Shown piece after piece: positions 46,194 to 60,374 of a stretch of DNA of 64,000 nt (the first letter of the stretch is position 1; each line of letters starts with the position of its first letter). The DNA lies in NCBI GenBank assembly GCA_963921195.1, contig OY992540.1, positions 178,422,778 to 178,486,777 of the forward strand. The letters are read 5' to 3'. The position numbers were made by a program, and so were the translations under genes. The notes beneath the pieces were generated by a model, which was not told the DNA's origin, did no database searches, and was given only the letters and a program-made list of their open reading frames with translations. Source of the DNA: Pegoplata infirma (taxonomy: Eukaryota; Arthropoda; Insecta; Diptera; Anthomyiidae).

Positions 46194-46812
46194 ATAACCT
46201 CTTTTAAACGGAAAATCAAAATCAATGAAAGGGAAAAATTTATTTTCACAGCTTTTGAGGAAACAAAAACTTTTTTAAATGATCACCAGGAAATTATTAT
46301 TATTCAGGCTGACAAAGGCAATAAAACGGTCGCCATGTACAAATGGGACTATGAAGAAAAAATGGAAAAACTACTGGAGGACAAAATAACATATAAAACA
46401 CTAAGAACGGATCCAACCTCTAAATTACAAAAAACCAACAACAATATGGTAGCAGATCTTCATAATAACGGATTTATTAACATATGGCAAAAACGCCAAC
46501 TAATATGCTCAGCTGCCACTGCACCTAAGATATACGGACTACCGAAAATCCATAAGCCAGGAATTCCACTCAGACCCATTGTGTCTTCTTTTCAGGTACC
46601 GTGCTATGAATTATCCAAATTTGTTGGTAAAATTCTGAAAAATATCGTATCCGAACAATATAATGTCAAAAATTCACTACAAGTTAAGGAGCAACTCAAA
46701 AATATGAAACTTCAGCAAGGAGAAATGCTGGTATCATTTGATGTTATTTCACTGTTTACTAACATACCTGTTCACACTGCGATAAGAAACATTATGATGA
46801 AATGGAATACTA
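46183..46812 (+). pseudogene. Penelope-like reverse transcriptase, N-terminal part (plus copy)
   Basis: Nearly identical to residues 45-255 of the minus copy, beginning at NQITSFKRKIKINEREK immediately after the inversion junction. The usual upstream sequence is absent. Contains ADKGNKTVAMY, YGLPKIHKPGIPLRPIVSS and SFDVISLFTN. It is interrupted at 46812 by a TA MITE; the coding frame resumes in register beyond the insertion plus one TA. Confidence 0.9.
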
Positions 46813-47071
46813 CACTCAAAATAATTCTGCAGTAAAAATATTAGTAAGTGATTTGGTACCAAAATCTACTAATAAGTTACTAATTACCAGTAGTACGGTA
46901 GTTTTTTAGTGTCTTCAAAGTACTAAAATTAGTCATTTTTACTGGTTTTGAATAATATTAGTAAAAAATTTTAGTATTGATTACCAACGCCTGCACTAGA
47001 TCATTTTGGACTAAAAAATTAGTTCATTAGTAAAATTTTTAGTATTGAATACCCACGTTTTTTTTTGGGTG
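46813..47071. mobile_element. TA-flanked MITE (259 bp) inside the Penelope coding region
   Basis: Bounded by TA (46811-46812 and 47072-47073), starting CACTCAAAATAATTC and ending TTTTTTGGGTG, whose complement is CACCCAAAAAA. Its interior is rich in TTAGTA/TACTAA words. The minus Penelope copy lacks it, which dates it after the duplication that made the pair. No ORF. Confidence 0.88.
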
Positions 47072-47073
47072 TA

Positions 47074-48243
47074 TCAAGGACTTCACGAAGATTCCAAGCG
47101 CACAATTCTTAAAAATTTTACAATTTTGTTTACAAGACAACAACTATTTTGTATATGGTAAAAAAAACTTTTAACCAAATATTCGGCATGCCCATGGGCA
47201 ACCCACTTTCCCCAACCATAGCAGATATTATACTTGACTGTTTACTAGATGAAGCTATATTAGAACTGGAGAAGAAGAACATTCATATCAAATACATTGC
47301 TAAATATGTAGATGATATATTGGCGATAATACATATTGACGACAAAGATGAAATTTTATCAACATTCAACAAATATCACAAGAAAATTCAATTTACAATT
47401 GAAATGGAAAATAATGGACAACTTGCATATCTTGATACCAAACTCCATCGGATTAACAACAACATTATCTTTGACTGGTATGCAAAGGCAACGTCATCTG
47501 GCAGGATTATGAATTTTTATACAACGCAACCAAAAAATCAAATCATCAATACGGCAAAAAACTTTATCTTTAGAGTAATCAACATCAGTGATGCACAATT
47601 TCACAACAAAAACATTAAGATAATAAAAGAAACACTCAAAAACAACAGCTTCCCGAAAAATCTGGTAAATTTATTAATAGAAAATACACTAGCACTAATA
47701 CAAAATAAATCAAACAACCAATGTAATAACATCATCGACAAAGAACAACAAAAATTTTACAGTGTAAAATATATACCAGGTCTAACAAACAATAAAAACC
47801 TCAAAACAACTATGAAAACAAAAAACATATGTTTTGCTTATAAGCCGAATACAACACTCAGCACAATTTATTCTAAAATAAAAGCTCCTATTGACAAAAA
47901 GCAACAAAGCAATGTTGTTTACGAAATCAAATGCAACGGAACAGACAACGAAAACTGCGAATTAATATACATAGGCACAACAAAAAGAACTCTTGAGACA
48001 AGGATGGGGGAACACCAAATGGACATATTGAAGGGGAGGGAAAGCACAGCACTTGCAAAACACATCATAGAAAGTAAGCATACCGCCAACATAGAAGGCA
48101 TCAAAATATTAGACAGGGAAGGCGTTGAAAGAAAGAGATATACTATCGAAAGCTTACGAATTCAGCAAAATATACACAAAACTATGAACAAGAAGGAAGA
48201 TACCGACAACATTAGTGCAAGCTACTTAACTGCAATTAATTAA
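47074..48243 (+). pseudogene. Penelope-like reverse transcriptase palm and GIY-YIG endonuclease (plus copy)
   Basis: An open frame of 364 residues from the Met at 47149, with in-frame coding upstream to 47074. Counting from that Met, the GMPMGNPLSP motif is at 13-22, the VDD catalytic pair at 54-56, and the GIY-YIG nuclease at about 256-340 (VVYEI, YIG at 274-276, Arg 285, Glu 335). Cys 262, Cys 270, His 305 and His 311 are candidate zinc ligands. It is intact to the stop at 48243, but the copy as a whole lacks its 5' end and carries a MITE, so it is not expected to act autonomously. Confidence 0.92.
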
Positions 48244-48444
48244 ACTGTGTTACTAGAATAAGATGTGTTTAAATAATATGTTCGTGGATTTTAAATGTTT
48301 TTTGTTTGATGTTATATGTTTTGTTAACGTAAAATTATTTGTGATTTAATGTTTTAATAACGTTTACAATTGTAAGTTCAATTTGTTTTTAATATTATAT
48401 TTTATAATTGTAATAATTTTATGTTTTTTATTAAATAAACTAGA

Positions 48445-48496
48445 CAATCCCTTGAAAAAGTCGACAAAAAATCGACGAAACGTCGGGAAACCAGTA
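48445..48496 (+). ncRNA. Penelope terminal hammerhead-like motif, plus copy
   Basis: CCCTTGAAAAAG, then GTCGA/TCGAC around an A-rich loop, then GAAACGTCGGG. Identical to the motif in the minus copy. A degenerate first box makes cleavage uncertain. Confidence 0.45.
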
Positions 48497-48596
48497 ATAA
48501 TAATGCGTTTTTATTAAAATTGGAAATAATACAGGCCTTATTAGCTCATGGTAACACACATAAAACTACTAAACAAACTGGCCAAATAAACATAAT

Positions 48597-51500
48597 AAAA
48601 AAATAAAAGATTGAGACTTTATCTTTCCTCTGGAACCAAATGTGAGACAATCGGGCTGGTACTTACAGAGATATATGCATTTATGCAAAGTTTTTTTTTC
48701 ATTTTTATGAGAAACCCATTATTTAAGGTTTTTTGGAGACCCTCATTTTTAAATTGCTATAACTCGGTAAATAATGATGCGATTTTGACTCTATAAAAAC
48801 TAGAATGCATAAGTATATTAGCTTTATCATGACAGAACAAATTTAAGACTATCGGACTAGTGTTAACAGATATTTATGCATTCATATCAAAAATATTTTC
48901 GGGTTACTTGTAATAACTTGAAATGGCTATATCAAGGTTACCATTATATCGATTTCAAATGCCTTTGCACGAATTTAAATCTATTTCAATAAAGTTTAAA
49001 TAGAATAAAAGAGATTGCTCGATTTTAAATTTTTAAAAAAATTTATTTTTTCAAAAATGATAAACTTGTAATTTTTCGTAGTCTGGAGACCTTTTACTTT
49101 CAACGGATGTATCTCTGCAACTATTGCTCCGATTTTGTCAAAATAACAAAAAAATAAAAGATTGAGACTTTATCTTTCCTCTGGAACCAAATGTGAGACA
49201 ATCGGGCTGGTACTTACAGAGATATATGCATTTATGCAAAGTTTTTTTTTTCATTTTTATGAGAAACCCATTATTTAAGGTTTTTTGGAGACCCTCATTT
49301 TTAAATTGCTATAACTCGGTAAATAATGATCCGATTTTGACTCTATAAAAAGTAGAATGCATAAGTATATTAGCTTTATCATGACAGAAAAAAATTAAGA
49401 CTATCGGACTAGTATTAACAGATATTTATGCATTCATATCAAAAATATTTTCGGGTTACTTGTAATAACTTGAAATGGCTATATCAAGGTTACCATTCTA
49501 TCGTTTTCTAATGCCTTTGCACGAATTTAAATCTTTTTCAATAAAGTTTAAATAGAATAAAAGAGATTGCTCGATTTTAAATTTTTAAAAAAATTTATTT
49601 TTTCAAAAATGATAAACTTGTAATTTTTCGTAGCCTGGAGACCTTTTACTTTCAACGGCTGTATCTCTGCAACTATTGCTCCGATTTTGTCAAAATAACA
49701 AAAAACTAAAAGATTGAGACTTTATCATTCCTCTGGAACCAAATGTGAGACAATCGGGCTGGTACTTACAGAGATATATGCATTTATGCAAAGTTTTTTT
49801 TTCATTTTTATGAGAAACCCATTATTTAAGGCTTTTTGGAGACCCTCATTTTTAAATTGCTATAACTCGGTAAATAATGATCCGATTTTGACTCTTTAAA
49901 AACTAGAATGCATAAGTATATTAGCTTTGTCATGACAGAAAAAAATTAAGACTATCGGACTAGTATTAACAGATATTTATGCATTCATATCAAAAATATT
50001 TTCGGGTTACTTGTAATAACTTTAAATGGCTATATCAAGGTTACCATTCTATCGTTTTCTAATGCCTTTGCACGAATTTAAATCTTTTTCAATAAAGTTT
50101 AAATAGAATAAAAGAGATTGCTCGATTTTAAATTTTTAAAAAAATTTATTTTTTCAAAAATGATAAACTTGTAATTTTTCGTAGTCTGGAGACCTTTTAC
50201 TTTCAACGGCTGTATCTCTGCAACTATTGCTCCGATTTTGTCAAAATAACAAAAAAATAAAAGATTGAGACTTTATCTTTCCTCTGGAACCAAATGTGAG
50301 ACAATCGGGCTGGTACTTACAGAGATATATGCATTTATGCAAAGTTTTTTTTCATTTTTATGAGAAACCCATTATTTAAGGTTTTTTGGAGACCCTCATT
50401 TTTAAATTGCTATAACTCGGTAAATAATGATCCGATTTTGACTCTATAAAAACTAGAATGCATAAGTATATTAGCTTTATCATGACAGAAAAAATTTAAG
50501 ACTATCAGACTAGTATTAACAGATATTTATGCATTCATATCAAAAATATTTTCGGGTTACTTGTAATAACTTGAAATGGCTATATCAAGGTTACCATTAT
50601 ATCGATTTCAAATGACTTTGCACGAATTTAAATCTTTTTCAATAAAGTTTAATTAGAATAAAAGAGATTGCTCGATTTTAAATTTTTAAAAAAATTTATT
50701 TTTTCAAAAATGATTAACTTGTATTTTTCGTAGTCTGGAGACCTTTTACTTTCAACGGCTGTATCTCTGCAACTATTGCTCCGATTTTGTCAAAATAACA
50801 AAAAAATAAAAGATTGAGACTTTATCTTTCCTCTGGAACCAAATGTGAGACAATCGGGCTGGTACTTACAGAGATATATGCATTTATGCAAAGTTTTTTT
50901 TTCATTTTTATGAGAAACCCATTATTTAAGGTTTTTTGGAGACCCTCATTTTTAAATTGCTATAACTCGGTAAATAATGATCCGATTTTGACTCTATAAA
51001 AACTAGAATGCATAAGTATATTAGCTTTATCATGACAGAAAAAATTTAAGACTATCAGACTAGTATTAACAGATATTTATGCATTCATATCAAAAATATT
51101 TTCGGGTTACTTGTAATAACTTGAAATGGCTATATCAAGGTTACCATTATATCGATTTCAAATGCCTTTGCAAGAATTTAAATCTTTTTCAATAAAGTTT
51201 AATTCGAATAAAAGAGATTGCTCGATTTTAAATTTTTAAAAAAAAATATTTTTTCAAAAATGATAAACTTGTAATTTTTCGTAGTCTGGAGACCTTTTAC
51301 TTTCAACGGCTGTATCTCTGCAACTATTGCTCCGATTTTGTCACAATAACAAAAAATAAAAGATTGAGACTTTATCTTTCCTCTGGAACCAAATGTGAGA
51401 CAATCGGGCTGGTACTTACAGAGATATAAGCATTTATGCAAAGTTTTTTTTTTTTTCATTTTTATGAGAAACCCATTATTTAAGGCTTCTTGGAGACCCT

Positions 51501-54500
51501 CATTTTTAAATTGCTATAACTCGGTAAATAATGATCCGATTTTGACTCTATAAAAACTAGAATGCATAAGTATATTAGCTTTATCATGACAGAAAAAAAT
51601 TAAGACTATCGGACTAGTATTAACAGATATTTATGCATTCATATCAAAAATATTTTCGGGTTACTTGTAATAACTTTAAATGGCTATATCAAGGTTACCA
51701 TTCTATCGTTTTCTAATGCCTTTGCACGAATTTAAATCTTTTTCAATAAAGTTTAAATAGAATAAAAGAGATTGCTCGATTTTAAATTTTTAAAAAAATT
51801 TATTTTTTCAAAAATGATAAACTTGTAATTTTTCGTAGTCTGGAGACCTTTTACTTTCAACGGCTGTATCTCTGCAACTACTGCTCCGATTTTGTCACAA
51901 TAACAAAAAAATAAAAGATTGAGACTTTATCTTTTCTCTGGAACCAAATGTGAGACAATCGGGCTGGTACTTACAGAGATATATGCATTTATGCAAAGTT
52001 TTTTTTTTTTAATTTTTATGAGAAACCCATTATTTAAGGTTTTTTGGAGACCCTCATTTTTAAATTGCTATAACTCGGTAAATAATGATCCGATTTTGAC
52101 TCTATAAAAACTAGAATGCATAAGTATATTAGCTTTATCATGACAGAAAAAAATTAAGACTATCGGACTAGTATTAACAGATATTTATGCATGCATATCA
52201 AAAATATTTTCGGGTTACTTGTAATAACTTGAAATGGCTATATCAAGGTTACCATTATATCGATTTCAAATGCCTTTGCACGAATTTAAATCTTTTTCAA
52301 TAAAGTTTAAATAGAATAAAAGAGATTGCTCGATTTTAAATTTTTAAAAAAAAATATTTTTTCAAAAATGATAAACTTGTAATTTTTCGTAGTCTGGAGA
52401 CCTTTTACTTTCAACGGCTGTATCTCTGCAACTATTGCTCCGATTTTGTCACAATAACAAAAAAATAAAAGATTGAGACTTTACCTTTCCTCTGGAACCA
52501 AATGTGAGACAATCGGGCTGGTACTTACAGAGATATATGCATTTATGCAAAGTTTTTTTTTCATTTTTATGAGAAACCCATTATTTAAGGTTTTTTGGAG
52601 ACCCTCATTTTTAAATTGCTATAACTCGGTAAATAATGATCCGATTTTGACTCTATAAAAACTAGAATGCATAAGTATATTAGCTTTATCGTGACAGAAA
52701 AAATTTAAGACTATCAGACTAGTATTAACAGATATTTATGCATTCATATCAAAAATATTTTCGGGTTACTTGTAATAACTTGAAATGGCTATATCAAGGT
52801 TACCATTATATCGATTTCAAATGCCTTTGCACGAATTGAAATCTTTTTCAATAAAGTTTAAATAGAATAAAAGAGATTGCTCGATTTTAAATTTTTAAAA
52901 AAATTATTTTTTCAAAAATGATAAACTTGTAATTGTTCGTAGTCTGGAGACCTTTTACTTTCAACGGCTGTATCTCTGCAACTATTGCTCCGATTTTGTC
53001 AAAATAACAAAAAAATAAAAGATTGAGACTTTATCTTTCCTCTGGAACCAAATGTGAGACAATCGGGCTGGTACTTACAGAGATATATGCATTTATGCAA
53101 AGTTTTTTTTTCATTTTTATGAGAAACCCATTATTTAAGGTTTTTTGGAGACCCTCATTTTTAAATTGCTATAACTCGGTAAATAATGATCCGATTTTGA
53201 CTCTATAAAAACTAGAATGCATAAATATATTAGCTTTATCATGACAGAAAAAAATTAAGACTATCGGACTAGTATTAACAGATATTTATGCATTCATATC
53301 AAAAATATTTTCGGGTTACTTGTAATAACTTGAAATGGCTATATCAAGGTTACCGTTATATCGATTTCAAATGCCTTTGCACGAATTTAAATCTTTTTCA
53401 ATAAAGTTTAATTAGAATAAAAAAGATTGCTCGATTTTAAATTTTTAAAAAAATTTATTTTTTCAAAAATGATAAACTTGTAATTTTTCGTAGTCTGGAG
53501 ACCATTTACTTTCAACGGCTGTGTCTCTGCAACTATTGCTCCGATTTTGTCACAATAACAAAAAAATAAAAGATTGAGACTTTATCTTTCCTCTGGAACC
53601 AAATGTGAGACAATCGGGCTGGTACTTACAGAGATATATGCATTTATGCAAAGTTTTTTTTTTTCATTTTTATGAGAAACCCATTATTTAAGGTTTCTTG
53701 GAGACCCTCATTTTTAAATTGCTATAACTCGGTAAATAATGATCCGATTTTGACTCTATAAAAACTAGAATGCATAAGTATATTAGCTTTATCATGACAG
53801 AAAAAATTTAAGACTATCAGACTAGTATTAACAGATATTTATGCATTCATATCAAAAATATTTTCGGGTTACTTGTAATAACTTGAAATGGCTATATCAA
53901 GGTTACCATTATATCGATTTCAAATGCCTTTGCACGAATTTAAATCTTTTTCAATAAAGTTTAATTCGAATAAAAGAGATTGCTCGATTTTAAATTTTAA
54001 AAAAAAATTATTTTTTCAAAAATGATAAACTTGTAATTTTTCGTAGTCTGGAGACCTTTTACTTTCAACGGCTGTATCTCTGCAACTATTGCTCCGATTT
54101 TGTCACAATAACAAAAAAATAAAAGATTGAGACTTTATCTTTCCTCTGGAACCAAATGTGAGACAATCGGGCTGGTACTTACAGAGATATATGCATTTAT
54201 GAAAAGTTTTTTTTCATTTTTATGAGAAACCCATTATTTAAGGTTTTTTGGAGACCCTCATTTTTAAATTGCTATAACTCGGTAAATAATGATCCGATTT
54301 TGACTCTATAAAAACTAGAATGCATAAATATATTAGCTTTATCATGACAGAAAAAAATTAAGACTATCGGACTAGTATTAACAGATATTTATGCATTCAT
54401 ATCAAAAATATTTTCGGGTTACTTGTAATAACTTGAAATGGCTATATCAAGGTTACCATTATATCGATTTCAAATGCCTTTGCACGAATTTAAATCTTTT

Positions 54501-57500
54501 TCAATAAAGTTTAATTAGAATAAAAGAGATTGCTCGATTTTAAATTTTTAAAAAAATTTATTTTTTCAAAAATGATAAACTTGTAATTTTTCGTAGTCTG
54601 GAGACCATTTACTTTCAACGGCTGTGTCTCTGCAACTATTGCTCCGATTTTGTCACAATAACAAAAAAATAAAAGATTGAGACTTTATCTTTCCTCTGGA
54701 ACCAAATGTGAGACAATCGGGCTGGTACTTACAGAGATATATGCATTTATGCAAAGTTTTTTTTTTCATTTTTATGAGAAACCCATTATTTAAGGTTTCT
54801 TGGAGACCCTCATTTTTAAATTGCTATAACTCGGTAAATAATGATCCGATTTTGACTCTATAAAAACTAGAATGCATAAGTATATTAGCTTTATCATGAC
54901 AGAAAAAATTTAAGACTATCAGACTAGTATTAACAGATATTTATGCATTCATATCAAAAATATTTTCGGGTTACTTGTAATAACTTGAAATGGCTATATC
55001 AAGGTTACCATTATATCGATTTCAAATGCCTTTGCATGAATTTAAATCTTTTTCAATAAAGTTTAATTCGAATAAAAGAGATTGCTCGATTTTAAATTTT
55101 TAAAAAAAATTATTTTTTCAAAAATGATAAACTTGTAATTTTTCGTAGTCTGGAGACCTTTTACTTTCAACGGCTGTATCTCTGCAACTATTGCTCCGAT
55201 TTTGTCACAATAACAAAAAAATAAAAGATTGAGACTTTATCTTTCCTCTGGAACCAAATGTGAGACAATCGGGCTGGTACTTACAGAGATATATGCATTT
55301 ATGAAAAGTTTTTTTTCATTTTTATGAGAAACCCATTATTTAAGGTTTTTTGGAGACCCTCATTTTTAAATTGCTATAACTCGGTAAATAATGATCCGAT
55401 TTTGACTCTATAAAAACTAGAATGCATAAGTATGTTAGCTTTATCATGACAGAAAAAATTTAAGACTATCAGACTAGAATTAACAGATATTTATGCATTC
55501 ATATCAAAAATATTTTCGGGTTACTTGTAATAACTTGAAATGGCTATATCAAGGTTACCATTCTATCGTTTTCTAATGCCTTTGCACGAATTTAAATCTT
55601 TTTCAATAAAGTTTAATTCGAATAAAAGAGATTGCTCGATTTTAAATTTTTAAAAAAAAATATTTTTTCAAAAATGATAAACTTGTAATTTTTCGTTGTC
55701 TGGAGACCTTTTACTTTCAACGGCTGTATCTCTGCAACTATTGCTCCGATTTTGTCAAAATAACAAAAAAATAAAAGATTGAGACTTTATCTTTCCTCTG
55801 GAACCAAATGTGAGACAATCGGGCTGGTACTTACAGAGATATATGCATTTATGCAAAGTTTTTTTTTTCATTTTTATGAGAAACCCATTATTTAAGGTTT
55901 TTTGGAGACCCTCATATTTAAATTGCTATAACTCGGTAAATAATGATCCGATTTTGACTCTATAAAAACTAGAATGCATAAGTATATTAGCTTTATCATG
56001 ACAGAAAAAATTTAAGACTATCAGACTAGTATTAACAGATATTTATGCATTCATATCAAAAATATTTTCGGGTTACTTGTAATAACTTGAAATGGCTATA
56101 TCAAGGTTACCATTATATCGATTTCAAATGCCTTTGCACGAATTTAAATCTTTTTCAATAAAGTTTAAATAGAATAAAAGAGATTGCTCGATTTTAAATT
56201 TTTAAAAAAAATTATTTTTTCAAAAATGATAAACTTGTAATTTTTCGTAGTCTGGAGACCTTTTACTTTCAACGGCTGTATCTCTGCAACTATTGCTCCG
56301 ATTTTGTCAAAATAACAAAAAAATAAAAGATTGAGACTTTATCTTTCCTCTGGAACCAAATATGAGACAATCGGGCTGGTACTTACAGAGATATATGCAT
56401 TTATGCAAAGTTTTTTTTTTTCATTTTTATGAGAAACCCATTATTTAAGGTTTTTTGGAGACCCTCATTTTTAAATTGCTATAGCTCGGTAAATATTGAT
56501 CCGATTTTGACCCTATAAAAACTAGAATGCATAAGTATATTAGCTTTATCATGACAGAAAAAAATTAAGACTATCGGACTAGTATTAACAGATATTTATG
56601 CATTCATATCAAAAATATTTTCGGGTTACTTGTAATAACTTGAAATGGCTATATCAAGGTTACCATTATATCGATTTCAAATGCCTTTGCACGAATTTAA
56701 ATCTTTTTCAATAAAGTTTAATTCGAATAAAAGAGATAGCTCGATTTTAAATTTTAAAAAAAAATTATTTTTTCAAAAATGATAAACTTGTAATTTTTCG
56801 TAGTCTGGAGACCTTTTACTTTCAACGGCTGTATCTCTGCAACTATTGCTCCGATTTTGTCACAATAACAAAAAAATAAAAGATTGAGACTTTATCTTTC
56901 CTCTGGAACCAAATGTGAGACAATCGGGCAGGTACTTACAGAGATATATGCATTTATGCAAAGTTTTTTTTTTTCATTTTTATGAGAAACCCATTATTTA
57001 AGGTTTTTTGGAGACCCTCATTTTTAAATTGCTATAGCTCGGTAAATAATGATCCGATTTTGACCCTATAAAAACTAGAATGCATAAGTATATTAGCTTT
57101 ATCATGACAGAAAAAAATTAAGACTATCGGACTAGTATTAACAGATATTTATGCATTCATATCAAAAATATTTTCGGGTTACTTGTAATAACTTGAAATG
57201 GCTATATCAAGGTTACCATTATATCGATTTCAAATGCCTTTGCACGAATTTAAATCTTTTTCAATAAAGTTTAATTCGAATAAAAGAGATAGCTCGATTT
57301 TAAATTTAAAAAAAAAAATTATTTTTTCAAAAATGATAAACTTGTAATTTTTCGTAGTCTGGAGACCTTTTACTTTCAACGGCTGTATCTCTGCAACTAT
57401 TGCTCCGATTTTGTCACAATAACAAAAAAATAAAAGATTGAGACTTTATCTTTCCTCTGGAACCAAATGTGAGACAATCGGGCAGGTACTTACAGAGATA

Positions 57501-59301
57501 TATGCATTTATGCAAAGTTTTTTTTTTTCATTTTTATGAGAAACCCATTATTTAAGGTTTTTTGGAGACCCTCATTTTTAAATTGCTATAACTCGGTAAA
57601 TAATGATCCGATTTTGACTCTATAAAAACTAGAATGCATAAGTATATTAGCTTTATCATGACAGAAAAAATTTAAGACTATCAGACTAGTATTAACAGAT
57701 ATTTATGCATTCATATCAAAAATATTTTCGGGTTACTTGTAATAACTTGAAATGGCTATATCAAGGTTACCATTATATCGTTTTCTAATGCCTTTGCACG
57801 AATTTAAATCTTTTTCAATAAAGTTTAATTCGAATAAAAGAGATTGCTCGATTTTAAATTTTTAAAAAAAATTATTTTTTCAAAAATGATAAACTTGTAA
57901 TTTTTCGTTGTCTGGAGACCTTTTACTTTCAACGGCTGTATCTCTGCAACTATTGCTCCGATTTTGTCAAAATAACAAAAAAAAAATAAAAGATTGAGAC
58001 TTTATCTTTCCTCTGGAACCAAATGTGAGACAATCGGGCTGGTACTTACAGAGATATATGCATTTATGCAAAGTTTTTTTTTCATTTTTATGAGAAACCC
58101 ATTATTTAAGGTTTTTTGGAGACCCTCATTTTTAAATTGCTATAACTCGGTAAATAATGATCCGATTTTGACTCTATAAAAACTAGAATGCATAAGTATA
58201 TTAGCTTTATCATGACAGAAAAAATTTAAGACTATCAGACTAGTATTAACAGATATTTATGCATTCATATCAAAAATATTTTCGGGTTACTTGTAATAAC
58301 TTGAAATGGCTATATCAAGGTTACCATTATATCGATTTCAAATGCCTTTGCACGAATTTAAATCTTTTTCAATAAAGTTTAAATAGAATAAAAGAGATTG
58401 CTCGATTTTAAATTTTTAAAAAAATTTATTTTTTCAAAAATTATAAACTTGTAATTTTTCGTAGTCTGGAGACCTTTTACTTTCAACGGCTGTATCTCTG
58501 CAACTATTGCTCCGATTTTATCAAAATAACAAAAAAATAAAAGATTGAGACTTTATCTTTCCTCTGGAACCAAATGTGAGACAATCGGGCTGGTACTTAC
58601 AGAGATATATGCATTTATGCAAAGTTTTTTTTTTTCATTTTTATGAGAAACCCATTATTTAAGGTTTTTTGGAGACCCTCATTTTTAAATTGCTATAACT
58701 CGGTAAATAATGATCCGATTTTGACTCTATAAAAACTAGAATGCATAAGTATATTAGCTTTATCATGACAGATAAAAATTAAGACTATCGGACTAGTATT
58801 AACAGATATTTATGCATTCATATCAAAAATATTTTCGGGTTACTTGTAATAACTTGAAATGGCTATATCAAGGTTACCATTATATCGATTTCAAATGCCT
58901 TTGCACGAATTTAAATCTTTTTCAATAAAGTTTAAATAGAATAAAAGAGATTGCTCGATTTTAAATTTTTAAAAAAATTTATTTTTTCAAAAATGATAAA
59001 CTTGTCATTTTTCGTAGTCTGGAGACCTTTTACTTTCAACGGCTTATCTCTGCAACTATTGCTCCGATTTTGTCAAAATAACAAAAAAATAAAAGATTTA
59101 GACTTTATCTTTCCTCTGGAACCAAATGTGAGACAATCGGGCTGGTACTTACAGAGATATATGCATTTATGCAAAGTTTTTTTTTTTCATTTTTATGAGA
59201 AACCCATTATTTAAGGTTTTTTGGAGACCCTCATTTTTAAATTGCTATAACTCGGTAAATAATGATCCGATTTTGACTCTATAAAAACTAGAATGCATAA
59301 G
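48597..59301 (+). repeat. Satellite array, ~551-bp unit, longest right-hand block
   Basis: About 19 units with no insertion. Sub-variants cluster: CATTCTATCGTTTTCTAATG units at 49496, 50047 and 51702; a two-unit duplication of about 1.1 kb (CCATTTACTTTCAACGG and GGCTGTGTCTCTGC at about 53505 and 54605, GAAAAGTTTTTTTTC at about 54202 and 55303); and a single-unit duplication at 56480 and 57030 (CTATAGCTCGG, GACCCTATAAA, GGGCAGGTAC). It ends at GAATGCATAAG where the LTR element begins. Confidence 0.97.
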
Positions 59302-59481
59302 TGTTATATATATTGTTTAAATATATATTCACATCTCTAATTCTGCAAATAACATTATCTTAGATTTAAGCTTTTCTTATGTTAAGCACTTAGCTTTTGG
59401 CTTGTGTTAAGCATATTTCTATTTCTTGAATTTTAATAAAGTTAGTTGTTAACCGAACTCCAATCGTTTCAATACACTACA
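59302..59481 (+). repeat. 5' LTR of a Ty3/gypsy-type element
   Basis: A 180-bp segment beginning TGTTATATATATTG and ending CACTACA, i.e. TG...CA boundaries, placed exactly where the satellite stops and just before a primer-binding-like sequence. It contains a polyadenylation signal AATAAA at 59435-59440. The partner 3' LTR is outside the window, so the boundaries cannot be verified by comparison. Confidence 0.75.
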
Positions 59482-59499
59482 TTGGCGACGAGCATAAAA
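59482..59499 (+). other. Putative primer-binding site of the LTR element
   Basis: TTGGCGACGAGC immediately follows the LTR, the usual place and start (TGG) for a tRNA-primed minus-strand primer site in Ty3/gypsy elements. The tRNA species cannot be decided from the sequence here. Confidence 0.55.
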
Positions 59500-59924
59500 A
59501 TAAAGAACAAAAAAAAATCGTAAATACGATCACACGTGCACATGCAATTTTATATAAAAAAAAAATATATTTAAAATTGGAGTTTGTCAAATTTCTTTTT
59601 GGGCGTATTATGCCATCAATACAACAAGAACGTTAACAACGAAGCACTTAATAAAGAAGGAATGGAAGTTATATAAAAAAAAAACACAACGACTCAAGAG
59701 GAAAAAAGGTGTCACCTTGACAATAATAAAAATTGCACAAAATTCGTAAAAAGTGAAGAAAAATATGTAACTTATATGTAAATACATATATTCCTAAAAT
59801 CCATATATAAAAAAAAACCAACAACAACAAAAACAACAAAAAAAAATCAAAACGTGCTTAATACATAAACTATTTTTTTTTTAAATAAATTTGTGTATCA
59901 CAATTTCTAAAAAAACAAATCATT
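59500..59924 (+). other. Untranslated leader of the LTR element
   Basis: About 425 bases between primer-binding site and gag, A-rich with many short A-runs and AAC repeats (about 59820-59850). No ORF or structured element is recognised. Confidence 0.5.
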
Positions 59925-60374
59925 ATGGCTCCTCTAGATAATGTACAAAGCGGTACAGTTACAATTTACCATCCAAATAATATACCACAATTTTCTCCCC
60001 GCAACGAATCATGGACTTTGTGGAAAGAGAAACTTGATATCCACTTTACTGAAATCAATTGTGTTGAAGAGAATGCAAAAAAGGCGACTCTCTTAAAAGC
60101 TATTGGATCAATTGCATATGATACATTGCACAATTTATGTAGCCCAGCTACACCAGTCTCTAAGATATACAAGGAGCTTTGCAACTTACTCAAAATGCAT
60201 TACACTCCACCTACTATCATCTTTCGTGAGCGTAAAAACTTTCATACAGCAGTGCAAGCTGATGATGAATCTGTAGCAGATTGGCATGCAAGAGTAAAAA
60301 AACTTGCACTCGCATGTAAATTTGCGGACAATTTAGAAGCTTTTGTTTTGGATCGCTTTGTTATGGGTATAAAT
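59925..60374 (+). pseudogene. gag, N-terminal (capsid-like) part of a Ty3/gypsy-type element
   Basis: The frame opens with ATG at 59925 (preceded by AATCATT) and encodes a capsid-like region of about 150 residues with the gag hallmarks WTLWKEKLDIHF near the start and DDESVADWHARVKKLALAC, then DRFVMG. Gag polyproteins form the particle that packages element RNA. The type resembles gag of K02A2.6-like Ty3/gypsy elements. The frame is interrupted after 60374 by a hAT-type MITE; everything read beyond 60374 in this frame is insertion sequence. Coding resumes in the same register at 62014. Confidence 0.85.

Larger units (their letters stand above)
42998..48596. mobile_element. Head-to-head pair of Penelope-like elements
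   Basis: Two 5'-truncated copies are joined through their 5' sides at about 46180, minus to the left and plus to the right. They share the same 3' terminal sequence on both outer ends (TTTTATGTGTGTTACC at left, its complement near 48550). The pair is flanked by a 13-base duplication AAAAAAATAAAAG (42985-42997 and 48597-48609), so it inserted as a unit. About 30 bases at 48566-48596 are present only on the right. Inverted partial copies are a known habit of Penelope-like elements. Reverse transcriptase and GIY-YIG endonuclease are recognisable in both arms. Confidence 0.9.
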
